NCBI GenBank assembly: GCA_958417755.1
Contig: CATZDY010000065.1
Span: 1 to 14,702 of the forward strand
Reading direction: 5' to 3'
DNA from: an uncultured Peptococcaceae bacterium
Lineage (GTDB): Bacteria > Bacillota > Desulfotomaculia > Desulfotomaculales > Desulfocucumaceae
Length of the DNA stretch: 14,702 bases
Below are positions 13,876 through 14,702 of the stretch, piece by piece. Position 1 is the stretch's first letter; the number at the start of each line of letters is the position of its first letter. The translations under genes were made by a program, and so were the position numbers. The notes beneath the pieces were generated by a model that searched no databases, was not told the DNA's origin, and saw only the letters and a program-made list of their open reading frames with translations.

Positions 13876-14072
13876 TCATTTTATAATTGTGCCCAAAAGG
13901 ACAGCAGTTTTTTGAAGCCTTGTAAATGTTGAAGTCAAAGATGGTTGATGAAAAAATTGTTGATGAACTTGTTGTTCTAAAGTTAGCAAAGCTTTTCTTT
14001 CTGTCAAAAGGGTAAGCCAAGCATATTGGCAATAAAACCTACTTTAAAATTATCAATAATCTCCATAGGCAT
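13876..14072 (-). pseudogene. possible small gene with a one-base frameshift (about 65 residues if repaired)
   Basis: An ATG at 14072 with AAAGAGGATGATTC before it opens a 22-codon frame (MPMEIIDNFKVGF...) that ends at 14004. From the T4 run in that frame onward, the -1 frame reads on without a stop to 13876 in protein-like sequence: CQYAWLTLLTERKALLTLEQ, then QVHQQFFHQP and so on. One extra T in the run would join both into one protein of about 65 residues. It may be a decayed gene, a sequencing error, or a -1 slip on U-UUU. The product is not recognised. It lies just downstream of the membrane protein gene on the same strand. Confidence 0.4.
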
Positions 14073-14113
14073 GAATCATCCTCTTTTTTATGAAGCCCAA
14101 CAATAAAATAATG

Positions 14114-14146
14114 GCTATGCTGCCGAGAGCATGGCTTTGTTTTTTG
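14114..14146 (+). terminator. terminator-like hairpin facing the membrane protein gene
   Basis: An 8-bp stem (14114-14121 with 14128-14135, one G-U pair, loop GCCGAG) is followed on the plus strand by TTTGTTTTTTG. It would stop plus-strand readthrough from ktrBA before it enters the convergent membrane protein gene. On the minus strand the stem has one mismatch and a weaker AT-rich tail. Confidence 0.5.
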
Positions 14147-14174
14147 CTCGTTACAGGCTGCATGGCATTCCTCT

Positions 14175-14702
14175 TTATTTTCTTAGGGGATAAAATTGAA
14201 GCAAATGCATATAAAGCAAAGAAAAAATCGGATAAATAATGGCTATGGCAGCAGCCACAATGCCGGAATCATTGGTAAATAAAGCAATGACGCTACCTAA
14301 TAAAGCCACATAACATCCTTTTATAATGGCTGGAGAGGCATTGTAGAGGTGTTTTAACCATTTGGGCTTAAAGACAAAGAGAATGAACAGCACGAAAAGG
14401 GACCCCACCAGCACATAACTCCAGAGGGAGTTTTGAATAAGGCGGTAATTCATAGCGATTTTTCGATACATAATATCATAGGCACTTGCCCAACCATTTT
14501 GTTGAATGTTTTGTATGGCTTTACCCACATGGGTTCGGGGTGTACCCAAGGAATCTGCAAAGAAAATAATGAATATGATTGCAGTGATGATAAAAATCAT
14601 GGCAAAGACTTGTTTTTTACTCACCTTTTGCTCAGAAGATAGGAACAATAGGGCAACAAAACTTGCAGCCAGGGCAAAGGAAGCTCCAGCATTGGAGCCT
14701 AA
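14175..14702 (-). CDS. C-terminal part of an unrecognised polytopic membrane protein, 5' end outside window
   Basis: 175 codons, open at the right edge (reading L-G-S-N-A-G-A-S at the boundary), so the start lies beyond the window and a TTG at 14648 should not be taken as one. Hydrophobic helices lie at about residues 5-22, 33-50, 93-111, 124-139 and 143-160 of the visible part. Between the first two is a basic SSEQKVSKKQ loop, and between the second and third a hydrophilic stretch with TPRTHVGKAIQNIQQNGW. The GSNAGAS motif is reminiscent of membrane domains attached to alkaline-phosphatase-like or exporter proteins, but I cannot name the family. The protein ends LQFYPLRK. Confidence 0.7.
   Translation of the reverse strand, partial: LGSNAGASFALAASFVALLFLSSEQKVSKKQVFAMIFIITAIIFIIFFADSLGTPRTHVGKAIQNIQQNGWASAYDIMYRKIAMNYRLIQNSLWSYVLVGSLFVLFILFVFKPKWLKHLYNASPAIIKGCYVALLGSVIALFTNDSGIVAAAIAIIYPIFSLLYMHLLQFYPLRK

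Larger units (their letters stand above)
13819..14174. other. convergent intergenic region between ktrA and the membrane protein gene
   Basis: 356 bases between two convergent genes. It holds the right arm of the ktrA hairpin, the possible frameshifted small gene and a plus-strand terminator-like hairpin, all listed separately. No intact gene of normal length is present. Confidence 0.5.

Noticed and set aside
13823..14032. 69-codon minus-strand frame after ktrA
   Set aside because: It has a biased Ser/Phe/Lys composition and no ribosome binding site, and it ends inside the ktrA hairpin. The alternative frameshifted reading of the same strand looks more protein-like.
1..14702. CRISPR arrays, tRNA or rRNA genes, intact insertion sequences
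   Set aside because: No regularly spaced direct repeats, no cloverleaf-type conserved boxes, and no transposase or integrase reading frame were found on either strand.

Overview
The window is about 14.7 kb of moderately low-GC bacterial chromosome with strong AGGAGG-type ribosome binding sites, several TTG/GTG starts and dense gene packing. The gene set (RqcH, UPF0756, ComA-type phosphosulfolactate synthase, UPF0210 with its ACT partner, YczE-like protein, DUF212, KtrAB) suggests a Gram-positive anaerobe of the Clostridia, possibly Peptococcaceae-like. This is an inference from gene content; no rRNA or other taxonomic marker is present. No tRNA, rRNA, CRISPR array, prophage or intact insertion sequence was seen, so this is chromosomal housekeeping and transport sequence rather than a mobile island.

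Left part (1-3306, all minus strand): an RqcH/NFACT ribosome quality-control gene running off the left edge with two overlapping promoter matches upstream; a small UPF0756 membrane protein; a long bulged palindrome of unknown role; and a phosphosulfolactate synthase gene. Centre-left (3580-5074, minus): a two-gene metal-response operon. A CsoR/RcnR/InrS-family repressor is followed 18 bases later by a ten-helix drug/metabolite (EamA) transporter carrying a 62-residue tail with 24 histidines, and the operon ends in a terminator. A perfect 20-bp inverted repeat around a C8/G4 tract lies just upstream and looks like the repressor's operator. The repressor's ligand residues (H3, C35, H60, C64) match the H-C-H-C pattern of the cyanobacterial nickel sensor InrS. 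This is the most interesting system in the window.

Centre (5303-11433): a membrane-anchored D,D-carboxypeptidase on the plus strand converges on a minus-strand MFS exporter and DUF212 (divergent PAP2) pair. Next come a YczE-like membrane protein whose only canonical start codon lies in a terminator-like hairpin, a small cysteine-rich protein with a clear promoter, and the UPF0210 plus ACT-domain (UPF0237) pair.

Right part (11797-14702): a ktrB-ktrA potassium uptake operon on the plus strand, ended by a strong hairpin; a probable frameshifted small gene on the minus strand; and the C-terminal part of an unrecognised polytopic membrane protein running off the right edge on the minus strand.
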